This document shows positions 24,582 through 34,082 of a stretch of 58,071 bases of DNA, one piece after another; the first letter of the stretch is position 1; each line of letters begins with the position of its first letter. Source of the stretch: Clostridiales bacterium (GTDB lineage: Bacteria; Bacillota; Clostridia; Saccharofermentanales; Saccharofermentanaceae). The notes under the pieces are model-generated. The model did no database searches. It was not told the origin of the DNA and saw nothing but the letters and a program-made list of their open reading frames with translations. The position numbers and the translations under genes were made by a program. The DNA is taken from NCBI GenBank assembly GCA_017515465.1, contig JAFWFV010000019.1, forward strand, positions 1 through 58,071, in the 5' to 3' direction.

Positions 24582-26969
24582 ATGTATCAGGTAGTCAAGA
24601 GAGATGAGAAGGTCGTAGATTTTAATATTTCCAAGATCTCCGACGCTATCAAGAAAGCATTCGAAGCAACAAAGGTAGATTATAACGATGACGTTATCGA
24701 CCTTCTCGCTTTGAAGGTTACGGCAGATTACGCACCCAAGATCAAGGACGGCAAGATCACCGTTGAGGAGATCCAGGACAGCGTAGAGTCCGTCCTGCAG
24801 AGAACTGGATATGAGGAAGTTGCAAAGGCATATATCCTCTACCGTAAGAACCGTGAGAAGATCCGTGCAATGAAGTCGGCAGCTCTCAACTACAAGGATC
24901 TGGTCAACAGCTATGTCAAGATCGACGACTGGAGAGTAAAGGAGAATTCCACCGTTACATATTCCGTCGGCGGTCTCATCCTCAGCAACTCCGGTGCAAT
25001 TACCGCTAATTACTGGCTCTCCGAGATCTACGATCAGGAGGTCGCCGATGCACACCGTCATGCCGACATCCACATCCACGACCTGTCAATGCTCACAGGC
25101 TACTGCGCAGGCTGGTCACTCAAGCAGCTGATCCAGCAGGGATTGGGCGGCATTACAGGCAAGATCACATCTGCTCCTCCGAAGCACCTGGCTACACTTT
25201 GCAACCAGATGGTCAACTTCCTCGGCATCATGCAGAATGAGTGGGCAGGCGCTCAGGCATTCTCATCATTCGATACATATCTCGCAGCTTTCGTAAAGGC
25301 TGATAACCTGGACTACGATCAGGTCAAGAAGTGCATCGAGTCATTCATCTACGGCGTTAACACTCCCAGCCGTTGGGGTACACAGGCTCCTTTCTCCAAC
25401 ATCACATTAGACTGGACTGTTCCTAACGATCTGGCAGAGCTGAACTGCATCGTAGGCGGCAAGGAGATGGACTTCAAGTACAAGTATTGCCAGAAGGAAA
25501 TGGATATGGTCAACAAGGCCTTCATCGAGATCATGATCGAGGGCGATGCCAACGGCAGAGGATTCCAGTATCCTATCCCCACATATTCTATTACCAGAGA
25601 TTTCGACTGGTCCGAGACCGAGAACAACAAGCTCCTCTTCGAGATGACATCCAAGTACGGAACACCTTATTTCTCCAACTACATCAATTCAGATATGGAG
25701 CCATCTGACGTTCGTTCCATGTGCTGCCGTCTGAGACTCGATCTCCGCGAGCTCCGTAAGAAATCCGGCGGTTTTTTCGGATCGGGAGAGTCAACAGGTT
25801 CCATCGGTGTTGTTACTATCAACCTGCCCAGGATCGCATATCTGGCAAAGGATGAGACAGATTTCTTCAAGAGACTCGACCACATGATGGATATATCAGC
25901 ACGTTCCCTTAAGGTAAAGAGAGATACAATAACCAAGCTCCTCGAGGCAGGTCTCTATCCTTATACAAAGCATTATCTGGGAACCTTCAATAACCACTTC
26001 TCTACGATCGGTCTTGTGGGCATGAACGAGGCAGGTCTCAACGCCAACTGGCTCAGAAAAGACCTGACCAACAAGGAGACACAGGAGTTCGCCAAGAAGG
26101 TATTGAACCACATGAGAGAGCGTCTGTCAGACTATCAGGAGAAGTACGGCGACCTCTACAATCTCGAGGCAACACCTGCAGAGTCCACATCATACAGACT
26201 TGCAAAGCACGACAAGAAGCACTATCCCGATATCATCACGGCCAACGATGCCAGCGGAGTATATTACTACACCAACAGCTCACACCTGCCCGTAGGTTTC
26301 TCATCTGACATCTACGATGCGCTGGATATCCAGGATCAGCTGCAGACCCTCTACACATCAGGAACAGTTTTCCACGCTTTCCTCGGAGAAAAGCTTCCTG
26401 ACTGGAAGAGTGCGGCACAGCTCGTTCGTAAGATCGCCGAGAACTACTCTCTGCCTTACTACACACTGTCTCCCACGTATTCTATCTGTCAGGCACACGG
26501 TTATCTCGCAGGCCAGGTTGATTCCTGCCCCGTATGCGGCAAGAAGACCGAGACATACAGCCGTATCACAGGCTACTACCGTCCCGTCCAGAACTGGAAC
26601 GACGGCAAGGCTCAGGAGTTCAAGGACCGTAAGCTCTACGACATCCCTCATTCAGTCCTCAAGCACAAGGGTCCCGTTTCTGAGCAGGCACCTGCCGAGC
26701 TCGACATGAAGGAAGAACTGAAGGAAACAGGCAGCAAGGTAATGCTCTTTACCACAAAGACATGCCCCAACTGCAAGGCTGCCAAGCAGTTCCTCACCGA
26801 GGCCGGCATCGGATACGAGATCATCGACGCAGAGGAGCAGGCTGACCTGTCCAACAAGTACAACATCATGCAGGCTCCCACTCTGGTGGTAGTGGACGGC
26901 GGAGAGGAACAGAAGATCGCCAACCTCAGCAACATCAGACGATACATCATGGATAACAAGCAACAGTGA
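24582..26969 (+). CDS. nrdD: Anaerobic (class III) ribonucleoside-triphosphate reductase with fused C-terminal redoxin
   Basis: The 795-residue catalytic subunit converts NTPs to dNTPs. It has an N-terminal ATP-cone (about 3-90), the ten-stranded barrel, a zinc site (SICQAHGYL, SCPVCG) and the glycyl-radical motif RITGY with Gly664. After the normal family end (ETYS...KDRKLYDIPHS) comes an Ala/Glu linker. A redoxin domain follows (about 717-795) with a CPNC active site (Cys728/Cys731) and cis-Pro766 (QAPTLVV), as in glutaredoxin/NrdH. NrdD proteins that use a thioredoxin-type reductant instead of formate are known. Here the reductant appears covalently attached. Codon use is biased as for a highly expressed gene. 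Good GGAGG precedes the ATG. Confidence 0.95.
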   Translation: MYQVVKRDEKVVDFNISKISDAIKKAFEATKVDYNDDVIDLLALKVTADYAPKIKDGKITVEEIQDSVESVLQRTGYEEVAKAYILYRKNREKIRAMKSAALNYKDLVNSYVKIDDWRVKENSTVTYSVGGLILSNSGAITANYWLSEIYDQEVADAHRHADIHIHDLSMLTGYCAGWSLKQLIQQGLGGITGKITSAPPKHLATLCNQMVNFLGIMQNEWAGAQAFSSFDTYLAAFVKADNLDYDQVKKCIESFIYGVNTPSRWGTQAPFSNITLDWTVPNDLAELNCIVGGKEMDFKYKYCQKEMDMVNKAFIEIMIEGDANGRGFQYPIPTYSITRDFDWSETENNKLLFEMTSKYGTPYFSNYINSDMEPSDVRSMCCRLRLDLRELRKKSGGFFGSGESTGSIGVVTINLPRIAYLAKDETDFFKRLDHMMDISARSLKVKRDTITKLLEAGLYPYTKHYLGTFNNHFSTIGLVGMNEAGLNANWLRKDLTNKETQEFAKKVLNHMRERLSDYQEKYGDLYNLEATPAESTSYRLAKHDKKHYPDIITANDASGVYYYTNSSHLPVGFSSDIYDALDIQDQLQTLYTSGTVFHAFLGEKLPDWKSAAQLVRKIAENYSLPYYTLSPTYSICQAHGYLAGQVDSCPVCGKKTETYSRITGYYRPVQNWNDGKAQEFKDRKLYDIPHSVLKHKGPVSEQAPAELDMKEELKETGSKVMLFTTKTCPNCKAAKQFLTEAGIGYEIIDAEEQADLSNKYNIMQAPTLVVVDGGEEQKIANLSNIRRYIMDNKQQ

Positions 26970-26994
26970 TGTTATCTTAATTAACTGCCCATTG

Positions 26995-27024
26995 CCCGGT
27001 CTCTTCGGAGGCCGGGTATTTCTT
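26995..27024 (+). terminator. nrdD terminator
   Basis: CCCGGTCTC pairs with GAGGCCGGG around a stable TTCG tetraloop, followed by TATTTCTT. Confidence 0.85.
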
Positions 27025-27083
27025 GTGTCAAAAAGTATTTACAAATTCTTGATAGTATTGCTGATCTCTATTAATGGATAATA

Positions 27084-27092
27084 TGTTAGAAT
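27084..27092 (+). promoter_or_regulatory. Extended -10 promoter of the cyclase-lipid operon
   Basis: TGTTAGAAT, about 33 bases before the ATG at 27126, whose AAGGTGG site (27111-27117) lies in the leader. The -35 region is weak. Confidence 0.5.
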
Positions 27093-27125
27093 ACAATTAC
27101 TCAGAAATATAAGGTGGAGAAGATC

Positions 27126-29429
27126 ATGAAAAAAAGGCTAAACATTGGTTTCCTGATAGATGACCCCAATAATTATTTCACGAGTCAGGCATGCAAAGGT
27201 GCCGAGCTGGCTGCCAAGGCCATAGACGCAAATCTGTTCCTGTTTCCGGGCCACTACATCGGCAAGCCCGACGGCAGGTTCGACAGCACCGAATTCGAAT
27301 ACCAGTACAACATAATCTTTGATCTCCCCACCGAATATAATCTCGATATCCTCTATGTCCTCATGGGAACGATCGGTTCCAGGGCGGATAAGGAAGTGCA
27401 GAAGGCGTTTATCGACGGGCTGCCACGCATACCGATCGTTACGCTCTTTGCCGAGATCGAGGGATATACATCCGTCACATTCGATAACAAGTCCAGCTTC
27501 GGCAAGGCGCTTAAGCATCTCATCCATAAGCACGGCGCCAGGAGGATCGGCTATGTCAGCGGTCCCGAGACCAACATGGATGCCAGGGTCAGGCTCGATG
27601 CCTTTAAGGAGATAATGGCCGAGGAGGGACTGCCCGTTTCAGATAACCAGATAGTTTACGGTGATTTTACCGAGAACAGCGAGGAGGTTGTTATAGATCT
27701 CCTGTCCAGGTACGGCATTCCCGATGCCATCGTATTTGCCAATGACAGCATGGCGCTGGGCGGATACAAGGTCCTGGAGAGCAAGGGACTGATCCCGGGC
27801 AAGGATGTCATGATCACCGGATTCGACGATGATATATTTGCAGCTTCCATGACGCCGCCATTAACGACTGTTGAGGCCAGCTCTGCAGATCTGACTTATA
27901 AGGCCGTTCTCGAGGCTGACCAGTTCATCAACAACGGCGAACTGGAGAAGTTCGAGGTGGAGACATATCTCGTTCAGAGGAGTTCCTGCGGATGCAAGGG
28001 CCTGGACATCGCCGACATGAGAGAGAGACTCCACATCGATGAGATAGGTAGCGGCAACAAGAAGTTCATCAGTTCACTTAAGAAATACCTCTTCGGCGTA
28101 TTCGACGATAACGATGAAACAGCAAAGGTAAAGGAACACCTGGAGAACTTCTGCAATCTCTACTACGATTTCCTGCATAATGGAGAGCACAGGGACAGGG
28201 TAGACAAGGCCTTCAGAGACATGGTCAATTCCGATCTGCTCATGTATGTTAATACCGAGAGGCTCTTTAACGTCCTTCAGACACTCCAGAATGAAGGCAT
28301 CCATATCATAAAGGACAATCTCAAGGCAGTCATCCTCGATGACATGATCTCCGAGTATTACAGGCTCCTCTCACTTAAGGGCCTCAACATAATCAGCACC
28401 AACATCAGCATGAGGGACCGTGTGTCCAGACTGGTAAACAAGCAGACAGGAAACATCTTTATCGTTTCGCACGAGAATGAGATCCCGTACAGGCTGCTGC
28501 TGGAAGGTCTCGATGCCGTAGGCTTTGATCAGAGTTATCTTTACATGTTCCAGGGCTACCAGAGGCATGTTCAGGGCGACGACTGGAGGATGCCCAAATC
28601 ACTCCTCCTGCAGGCATACGCAAACAACGGCAGTGTCAAGACACCTACAGAAGCGCTGAAGCTCGTACGTACCGAGAAATTATTCGATAATGAGTTTGTC
28701 GATAATTCAGAACGCATGACTATGACTGTTTTCCCTCTGTTTGTCGGGGAGGATCTCTACGGTCTCATCGTCAACAAGCTGGAGACATCAGACCTGCAGA
28801 ACGTATCCGTTGTTTCCTATCAGCTCTCCGTCTCCATCAAGTCTCTGCTCATGATCGAGGAACAGAACAAGGTCAAGAGAGAACTGCAGAATTCACTTGA
28901 GCAGTTCATGAGAGACAACAGCCTCCTGTCCAAGGAAGCCAAATCCGACGAACTTACAGGTCTCTACAACAGACGAGGATTCCTGGAGTTCGCTCAGAAA
29001 GCCATCACCGATCCCATCAACAGAGGCAAGAAAGCACTTATCTGCTATGCGGACATGGATAATCTCAAGATGGTCAACGACAAGTTCGGTCACGACGACG
29101 GTGACTTTGCGCTCCGTGAGATCGCTGCGATCCTCAACGACGCATTCAGGAGCACCGACGTTATCGGCCGTCTTGGCGGCGATGAGTTCGTAGTATTCGC
29201 CCTGACAGGTGTCGATAATTACGAGCTGATGATCAAGGACAGGATCGCTGCCATCACGACAGAACATAACAAGATTGCCGGCAAGCCATATCCCATCGAG
29301 ATGAGTACCGGTATCTGCGAATTCATCTGTGATGACAAGGTTGACATCTTTGCTCTTCTGGAGCATGCTGATGAGAAGCTCTATAGAGAAAAGAGCGCCA
29401 AGAAAGCAAAGAACGGATCCTACAGGTAA
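27126..29429 (+). CDS. Diguanylate cyclase with LacI-type periplasmic-binding-like sensor domain
   Basis: The 767-residue cytoplasmic protein lacks a signal peptide and membrane segments. Residues about 1-280 form a LacI/GalR ligand-binding fold (NIGFLIDDPNNYFTSQACKG, then FANDSMALGGYKVL and ITGFDDDIFAASMTPPLTTVE) without a helix-turn-helix. A central helical and GAF-like part follows, then a GGDEF domain (about 600-760) with intact GRLGGDEF and an RSTD inhibitory I-site exactly five residues upstream. It should make c-di-GMP in response to a sugar-like ligand and be product-inhibited. It leads a cluster whose next gene starts on the base after its stop, so it is probably cotranscribed with the lipid genes. 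Confidence 0.9.
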   Translation: MKKRLNIGFLIDDPNNYFTSQACKGAELAAKAIDANLFLFPGHYIGKPDGRFDSTEFEYQYNIIFDLPTEYNLDILYVLMGTIGSRADKEVQKAFIDGLPRIPIVTLFAEIEGYTSVTFDNKSSFGKALKHLIHKHGARRIGYVSGPETNMDARVRLDAFKEIMAEEGLPVSDNQIVYGDFTENSEEVVIDLLSRYGIPDAIVFANDSMALGGYKVLESKGLIPGKDVMITGFDDDIFAASMTPPLTTVEASSADLTYKAVLEADQFINNGELEKFEVETYLVQRSSCGCKGLDIADMRERLHIDEIGSGNKKFISSLKKYLFGVFDDNDETAKVKEHLENFCNLYYDFLHNGEHRDRVDKAFRDMVNSDLLMYVNTERLFNVLQTLQNEGIHIIKDNLKAVILDDMISEYYRLLSLKGLNIISTNISMRDRVSRLVNKQTGNIFIVSHENEIPYRLLLEGLDAVGFDQSYLYMFQGYQRHVQGDDWRMPKSLLLQAYANNGSVKTPTEALKLVRTEKLFDNEFVDNSERMTMTVFPLFVGEDLYGLIVNKLETSDLQNVSVVSYQLSVSIKSLLMIEEQNKVKRELQNSLEQFMRDNSLLSKEAKSDELTGLYNRRGFLEFAQKAITDPINRGKKALICYADMDNLKMVNDKFGHDDGDFALREIAAILNDAFRSTDVIGRLGGDEFVVFALTGVDNYELMIKDRIAAITTEHNKIAGKPYPIEMSTGICEFICDDKVDIFALLEHADEKLYREKSAKKAKNGSYR

Positions 29430-30029
29430 GTGCAGAACTTTTTTAGAACTATCCTGATGATGTACGTAACACTGGCACCGACTGTAATAGCCGGTGTCAT
29501 TAATTCTGTTTTCTGCAAACTGCCGGTCATGAAGTCACTTTCCAGGCCGTTAGACGGAGGCAGGTGCCTCAGGGACGGCAAGAGGATCTTCGGAGATAAC
29601 AAGACATGGAAGGGGATAGCAGGGTATTTTATACTGAACGTCCTCTTTTCTGTGATATGGGGATTGATCTGCAGTGCCGGTTCCATGGAAAGCCTGAACT
29701 ATTTCTATCTCGGCCATGAGAATACCATCCCACTCAACATACTGATCGGATTCCTCTTGGGAGCAGGATATTCTCTCTTTGAACTTCCCAACAGCTTTAT
29801 CAAGCGCAGGCTCGATATCACTCCGGGCAAGACCATAAACGGACCGGCCAGGGTATTCTTTATATTCCTGGATCAGGCTGATTCCGTATTCGGATGTGCT
29901 CTTGTGATATGGATATTTTACGATCTTGGTATATTATTATATCTGGGTTTTGTGTTGGTAGGAGCATTGACGCATATCCTGATCAATATGCTCCTGTACT
30001 TCCTTAAACTCAGAAAGAACATGTTTTGA
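29430..30029 (+). CDS. CarS-like integral membrane CDP-lipid synthase (CDP-archaeol synthase family)
   Basis: The 199-residue membrane protein has about five hydrophobic segments. It carries the family motifs GDNKTWKG (about 51-58), KRRLDITPG (about 129-137) and a DQADSVFG segment (about 151-158). These correspond to the gkTwrG, KRRlgikpG and lDQlDfv motifs of DUF46/CarS, the archaeal enzyme that uses CTP to form CDP-archaeol from an isoprenoid glycerol phosphate. Bacterial members have unknown lipid substrates. The start is GTG 29430 directly after the preceding stop. Downstream come a dikinase, a CDP-alcohol phosphatidyltransferase and a UbiA transferase, so this is likely the CDP-activation step of a dedicated pathway. 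Confidence 0.8.
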   Translation: MQNFFRTILMMYVTLAPTVIAGVINSVFCKLPVMKSLSRPLDGGRCLRDGKRIFGDNKTWKGIAGYFILNVLFSVIWGLICSAGSMESLNYFYLGHENTIPLNILIGFLLGAGYSLFELPNSFIKRRLDITPGKTINGPARVFFIFLDQADSVFGCALVIWIFYDLGILLYLGFVLVGALTHILINMLLYFLKLRKNMF

Positions 30030-30037
30030 GGAATCTC

Positions 30038-32542
30038 ATGATCACCATAATTGAAAAAGGATCTTCCATATCTGACAAACTCGGCAACAAAGGCAAGTTT
30101 CTCGTAGATATGAAGAACAACGGCTTTAATGTGCCCGGCGGTTTTATTCTCGACAGCGACACATACGATCAGTTTATCACGCATAACGGTCTCGCATCAG
30201 AGATCAGCTCCGCGCTCGGTCAGATAAAGCCAGATAACATCAAAGAGGTGTCAGAACGCATATGCGCCCTCTTCGACGGGGCATCTTTCCCGTCTGACAC
30301 AGCAAAAGAGATAACAGAACTGACAGACACCGCCAAGCTCTACGCAGTCAGGAGCAGCGGTACAAAGGAGGACCTGGAGGATTTTTCCTTTGCAGGTCAG
30401 TACAGCACGTTCCTGAATACATCTGCCGCAGACGTCATAAACCGCATCATCGACTGCTACAAGTCCATGTTCGGAGAGGTAATACTGAGCTATCTGGTCA
30501 ACAGGAACATCGGTATCGACGATCTGAAGATGTCAGTTGTGGTCCAGGAGATGGTCCCGTCAGAACTTTCCGGCATCTGCTTTACCGTGGATCCCGTTAC
30601 GGGCGCGGACAAGACAATGCTCATTGAGGTGTCAGAAGGCCTGGGCGAGAACATCGTTTCCGGCAAGACCGTTCCCGAGCAGTACCATTATAACTGGTAC
30701 GACAACAAACTGACGGACCGGAATGAGGATAACAAGCTCCTGACAGAAACCGAAGCCATATCCTATGCAAAGGTGTTTGCTTCCATCATGCAACTCTACG
30801 GTTATCCCTGCGATATAGAATTTGCTATCCACGACAAAAAGCTCTATATCCTTCAGTCCCGCAAGATAACAAAGATCAGGTATTCCGGCATCTCCGATCT
30901 GTGGAGTACGGCTGACTTTAAGGACGGCGGAGTATCGGCTACCGTATGTACGCCTTACATGTGGAGTTTATACGAATACATCTGGGAGTATTCCCTCAGG
31001 AAGTTCATCGTGGATTCCAGGATACTTAAGGACAGCGAGCTTCCCAAAAAGCTTGGCGAGATGTACTACGGCAGGCCTTACTGGAACCTGTCCGCCGTCA
31101 AGAAAGCAATGAGCGGCGTCATCGGCTACAAGGAACGTGAATTCGACAGCGAATACGGAATAATAGGTGATTACAAGGGCGATGGTCAGACATTCAGGTT
31201 TACCCCCGCATCGATAACCAGGATGGCTCAGATCGCCATAAAGCAGTCGGAGATACTCAAGGACAGGAGAACCAATAACGAGAGATACAAGAACGAACTC
31301 CTTGATCTGTACTACGGATACAAAAAGGACTACGACGACAGGACTATCAGCGATATCACATCGCAGTTCTATAAGCTCACCCACGAGACATATCTGAGGA
31401 GCGAGACCACTTATTTCTGGCAGATATTCCTCAATACGATCCATCAGTCCATGTATAAGGACAGTCTCCTCAAGCACGTGTCCGAGAGCGATTATCTGTC
31501 CCTGCTGGGCAGCATAGACAACATATCGCACCTTCTTCCTTTCTACGATATGTGGGACATAACACGCAAGATCAGAACGGATAAGGCTGCTTTTGAGTTC
31601 TGGAGCAATAACACGCCGGAAGACATAGCGTCCAAACTGGATGAGGACGGATACTTCCTGCCGGATGTAAAGAAACTGATCGATACATACGGTTATCATT
31701 CGGACAAGGAACTGGATATCACCTATCCCTGTTACTACGAGGTTCCCCAGACCATGACCGGCATGGTCAAGGACATGATCCTCCTGGAGGATTCATTCTC
31801 TCCCGTTGAGGATAAGAACAAGGGAACAAAGGTCTATAATGATCTGCTGGCATCCATCAAGTCCAAGACATCAGCCGGCAAATACAAAAAGATCGAGAAA
31901 AAAGTTCAGGGCATGAGAAAGATGCTCTGGTGGAGGGAAGAGTTCAGGGACGTATCCACCAGGTTCTACTATCTGCTTCGTGTCTATACCATCGAATATG
32001 CAAAGAAGCTCGTTTCAGACGGAGTCCTCGCTAAGTGGGAGGATGTATGGTTCCTCAAGGTGGGTGACCTCTGGGACTATATCGGCGGGTCGAAATCAAA
32101 AGAAGACCTGAACGATCTTATCACGAAGAATAGATACTACTATAACGCCTACAGGAACTTCATCAGCGAGAATGAGATAGGAAACAACTTTACCGCTCTC
32201 CACGACAATCCCGCCGATGAGAACACCCTCAGGGGATCAGGCGCCAATAACGGAGTTGTTACCGGTACCGCCAGAGTGATCGGGGATTTCTCCGAGATCG
32301 ACAGACTGCAGGAGGGAGACATCCTGGTAACCAGGTTTACCGATACGGGATGGACACCGAAGTTTGCCATACTGTCCGGCATCGTTACCGAGTACGGCGG
32401 CATCCTCTGTCATGCGGCGATCGTATCGAGGGAATACGGTATACCTGCCATCGTCTGCTGCCGCGATGCAATGAGCAGGATCCGCGACGGTCAGACCATC
32501 ACCGTTAACGGAACAACGGGAGTCGTAACGATAGAGAAATGA
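30038..32542 (+). CDS. Rifampin-phosphotransferase-like dikinase, paralogue 2
   Basis: This 834-residue protein has the same three-part order as paralogue 1: ATP-grasp (about 1-280; GNKGKFLVDMKNNGFNVPGG, YAVRSSGTKED, FSFAGQYSTF, ILQSRKIT), a middle acceptor-type region (about 290-740) and a C-terminal phosphohistidine domain with His792 in ILCHAAIV. No TIM barrel follows, so it is not PEP synthase. ATG 30038 follows TGAGGA and is preferred to a TTG at 30026. It lies between the CarS-like gene and the phosphatidyltransferase, with which it overlaps by four bases, so it should phosphorylate a lipid precursor or head group. That role is inferred from context only. Confidence 0.87.
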   Translation: MITIIEKGSSISDKLGNKGKFLVDMKNNGFNVPGGFILDSDTYDQFITHNGLASEISSALGQIKPDNIKEVSERICALFDGASFPSDTAKEITELTDTAKLYAVRSSGTKEDLEDFSFAGQYSTFLNTSAADVINRIIDCYKSMFGEVILSYLVNRNIGIDDLKMSVVVQEMVPSELSGICFTVDPVTGADKTMLIEVSEGLGENIVSGKTVPEQYHYNWYDNKLTDRNEDNKLLTETEAISYAKVFASIMQLYGYPCDIEFAIHDKKLYILQSRKITKIRYSGISDLWSTADFKDGGVSATVCTPYMWSLYEYIWEYSLRKFIVDSRILKDSELPKKLGEMYYGRPYWNLSAVKKAMSGVIGYKEREFDSEYGIIGDYKGDGQTFRFTPASITRMAQIAIKQSEILKDRRTNNERYKNELLDLYYGYKKDYDDRTISDITSQFYKLTHETYLRSETTYFWQIFLNTIHQSMYKDSLLKHVSESDYLSLLGSIDNISHLLPFYDMWDITRKIRTDKAAFEFWSNNTPEDIASKLDEDGYFLPDVKKLIDTYGYHSDKELDITYPCYYEVPQTMTGMVKDMILLEDSFSPVEDKNKGTKVYNDLLASIKSKTSAGKYKKIEKKVQGMRKMLWWREEFRDVSTRFYYLLRVYTIEYAKKLVSDGVLAKWEDVWFLKVGDLWDYIGGSKSKEDLNDLITKNRYYYNAYRNFISENEIGNNFTALHDNPADENTLRGSGANNGVVTGTARVIGDFSEIDRLQEGDILVTRFTDTGWTPKFAILSGIVTEYGGILCHAAIVSREYGIPAIVCCRDAMSRIRDGQTITVNGTTGVVTIEK

Positions 32543-33150
32543 TCATAGGCAAGTGGAACAGGTCGGTAATACTTACATACATCGGGATGGTATCTGCCAT
32601 CTTCGGTATCTATTTCGCGCTTGGCATGCAAAATATCAACTACGCTTTCTGCTGCCTGATGCTGTCGGGTATATGCGACCTCTTCGACGGAGCTGTCGCC
32701 AGGAAAGTAAAGAGAACCGATGAGGAAAAGGCCTTCGGCGTGGAGCTGGATTCCCTTGTTGATGTCATCAGCTTTATCGTTCTCCCGATAGTCCTGTTCT
32801 GTGCAATCGGATTTGTATCTGTATATCATTTCATACTTTATTCGTTCTATGCCATTGCAGGCATTGCCCGTCTGGCATATTTCAATATCGATACGGCAGA
32901 TACACAGGGACCCGTCAAATACTACACGGGCCTGCCCGTAACATACGTGGCTCTGATATTCCCGGTGATCTATCTCATCAGGGGATTCATAAGCGGCAAT
33001 ATCTTTGCTGCAATATATCCCGCAACAATGGCATTGATCGCCGTTTTCGAAGTCATCAGGATAAAAGTAATCAAGCCGCGGGGGATAGCATACGTATTCT
33101 TCGGGCTTCTGGCCATTGCAATGCTGGTAATCTATCTGTTTGTTTTGTGA
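32539..33150 (+). CDS. CDP-alcohol phosphatidyltransferase, PssA-like
   Basis: The 203-residue membrane enzyme has the CDP-alcohol phosphotransferase motif Asp47-x2-Asp50-Gly51-x2-Ala54-Arg55 ... Gly67-x3-Asp71-x3-Asp75. There is an 11-residue Arg-to-Gly spacer, three longer than in textbook PssA but common in Clostridia serine-type enzymes. It has about six membrane segments. The enzyme transfers a phosphatidyl-like group from a CDP-activated lipid to an alcohol such as serine. The start ATG overlaps the dikinase stop (ATGA), so translation is coupled. A separate housekeeping PgsA is at 51985, so this gene probably serves the local lipid pathway. The acceptor alcohol is not known. Confidence 0.9.
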   Translation: MIIGKWNRSVILTYIGMVSAIFGIYFALGMQNINYAFCCLMLSGICDLFDGAVARKVKRTDEEKAFGVELDSLVDVISFIVLPIVLFCAIGFVSVYHFILYSFYAIAGIARLAYFNIDTADTQGPVKYYTGLPVTYVALIFPVIYLIRGFISGNIFAAIYPATMALIAVFEVIRIKVIKPRGIAYVFFGLLAIAMLVIYLFVL

Positions 33151-33157
33151 GGATAAT

Positions 33158-34060
33158 ATGTTTAAGAGACTTCATATCTATTTCAAGGAAAGATACCCGA
33201 TAATCCCCAGACTGATCCTGGGCGTTATCGTATTTCTTGAGATCCATTTCATAATATTGCTCAATCAGGGCGTTACCGATTTTCATATCGGCGTTGAGGA
33301 ATTTGTAGGGGCTTTCACGGTCTTTGCATTTCTCTTATGGCTGCGAGTAGCAGACGATCTCAAGGACTTTGAGACCGACAAGCAACTCTTTCCCGACAGA
33401 CCTCTGCCCAGCGGACGTGTCTTTAAGAAAGACATCGTTATAGCATGTGTAATAGTTCAGGCCATTACAGTTGCCCTGAACATCATATTCATGTGGGACA
33501 GCATCATATTCTTTGTGATCCTCTACATCTATGGTTATCTGATGAGCAAGTGGTTCTTCCAGAGGGCAAAGATCCAGCCGTCACTGCCTCTGGCTCTGAT
33601 CACCCACAATCCCGTTCAGGCATTCGTAAATCTCTACATCATAGGATTTACTCTCCTGAAGTATAACCTGCCGTGGATAACCCTGACCAACATAATGGCT
33701 TTGTGGACCCTCTATTTTCCTGCCCTCATCTGGGAGGTTTCCCGTAAGATCAAGGCTCCGAAGGATGAAAACGACTATACGACATATTCCAAGCTCTTCG
33801 GATACAAGGATGCTACAAAGTTTGTCATGGTATTAACTATCCTGGACATCATCACAAACTTCATCCTCGTCTGGAATCTCAACAAGATCTCCGTCGGCGT
33901 ACTCTTCCTGCTGGTATCCTGGATGACATGGAAGTTCATCCAGTTCATCAAGGATCCCGAGCGCTTCGCCATCGTGGACAAAGTCGAAAGATACACGTAT
34001 CTCCAGGAATCAACAATGCTCCTGACGATCGTCTGTTTCCTGATATTCGGCAAGATCTGA
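33158..34060 (+). CDS. UbiA-family prenyltransferase
   Basis: The 300-residue protein has about eight hydrophobic segments. It carries the first Asp-rich motif of UbiA enzymes as VADDLKDFETDKQLFPDRPLPSG (about 65-87, here only partly quoted: DDLKDFETD and PDRPLPSG). A second conserved part follows, EVSRKIKAPKDENDYTTYS (about 193-211). UbiA enzymes condense a prenyl diphosphate with an aromatic or, in archaeal digeranylgeranylglyceryl phosphate synthase, a glycerol-phosphate acceptor. With CarS-like and PssA-like genes next door, the latter type is attractive but unproven. ATG 33158 has GAGGA just before it. It is last in the operon. Confidence 0.88.
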   Translation: MFKRLHIYFKERYPIIPRLILGVIVFLEIHFIILLNQGVTDFHIGVEEFVGAFTVFAFLLWLRVADDLKDFETDKQLFPDRPLPSGRVFKKDIVIACVIVQAITVALNIIFMWDSIIFFVILYIYGYLMSKWFFQRAKIQPSLPLALITHNPVQAFVNLYIIGFTLLKYNLPWITLTNIMALWTLYFPALIWEVSRKIKAPKDENDYTTYSKLFGYKDATKFVMVLTILDIITNFILVWNLNKISVGVLFLLVSWMTWKFIQFIKDPERFAIVDKVERYTYLQESTMLLTIVCFLIFGKI

Positions 34061-34082
34061 AATCCCCGAAAAACGCATAACA

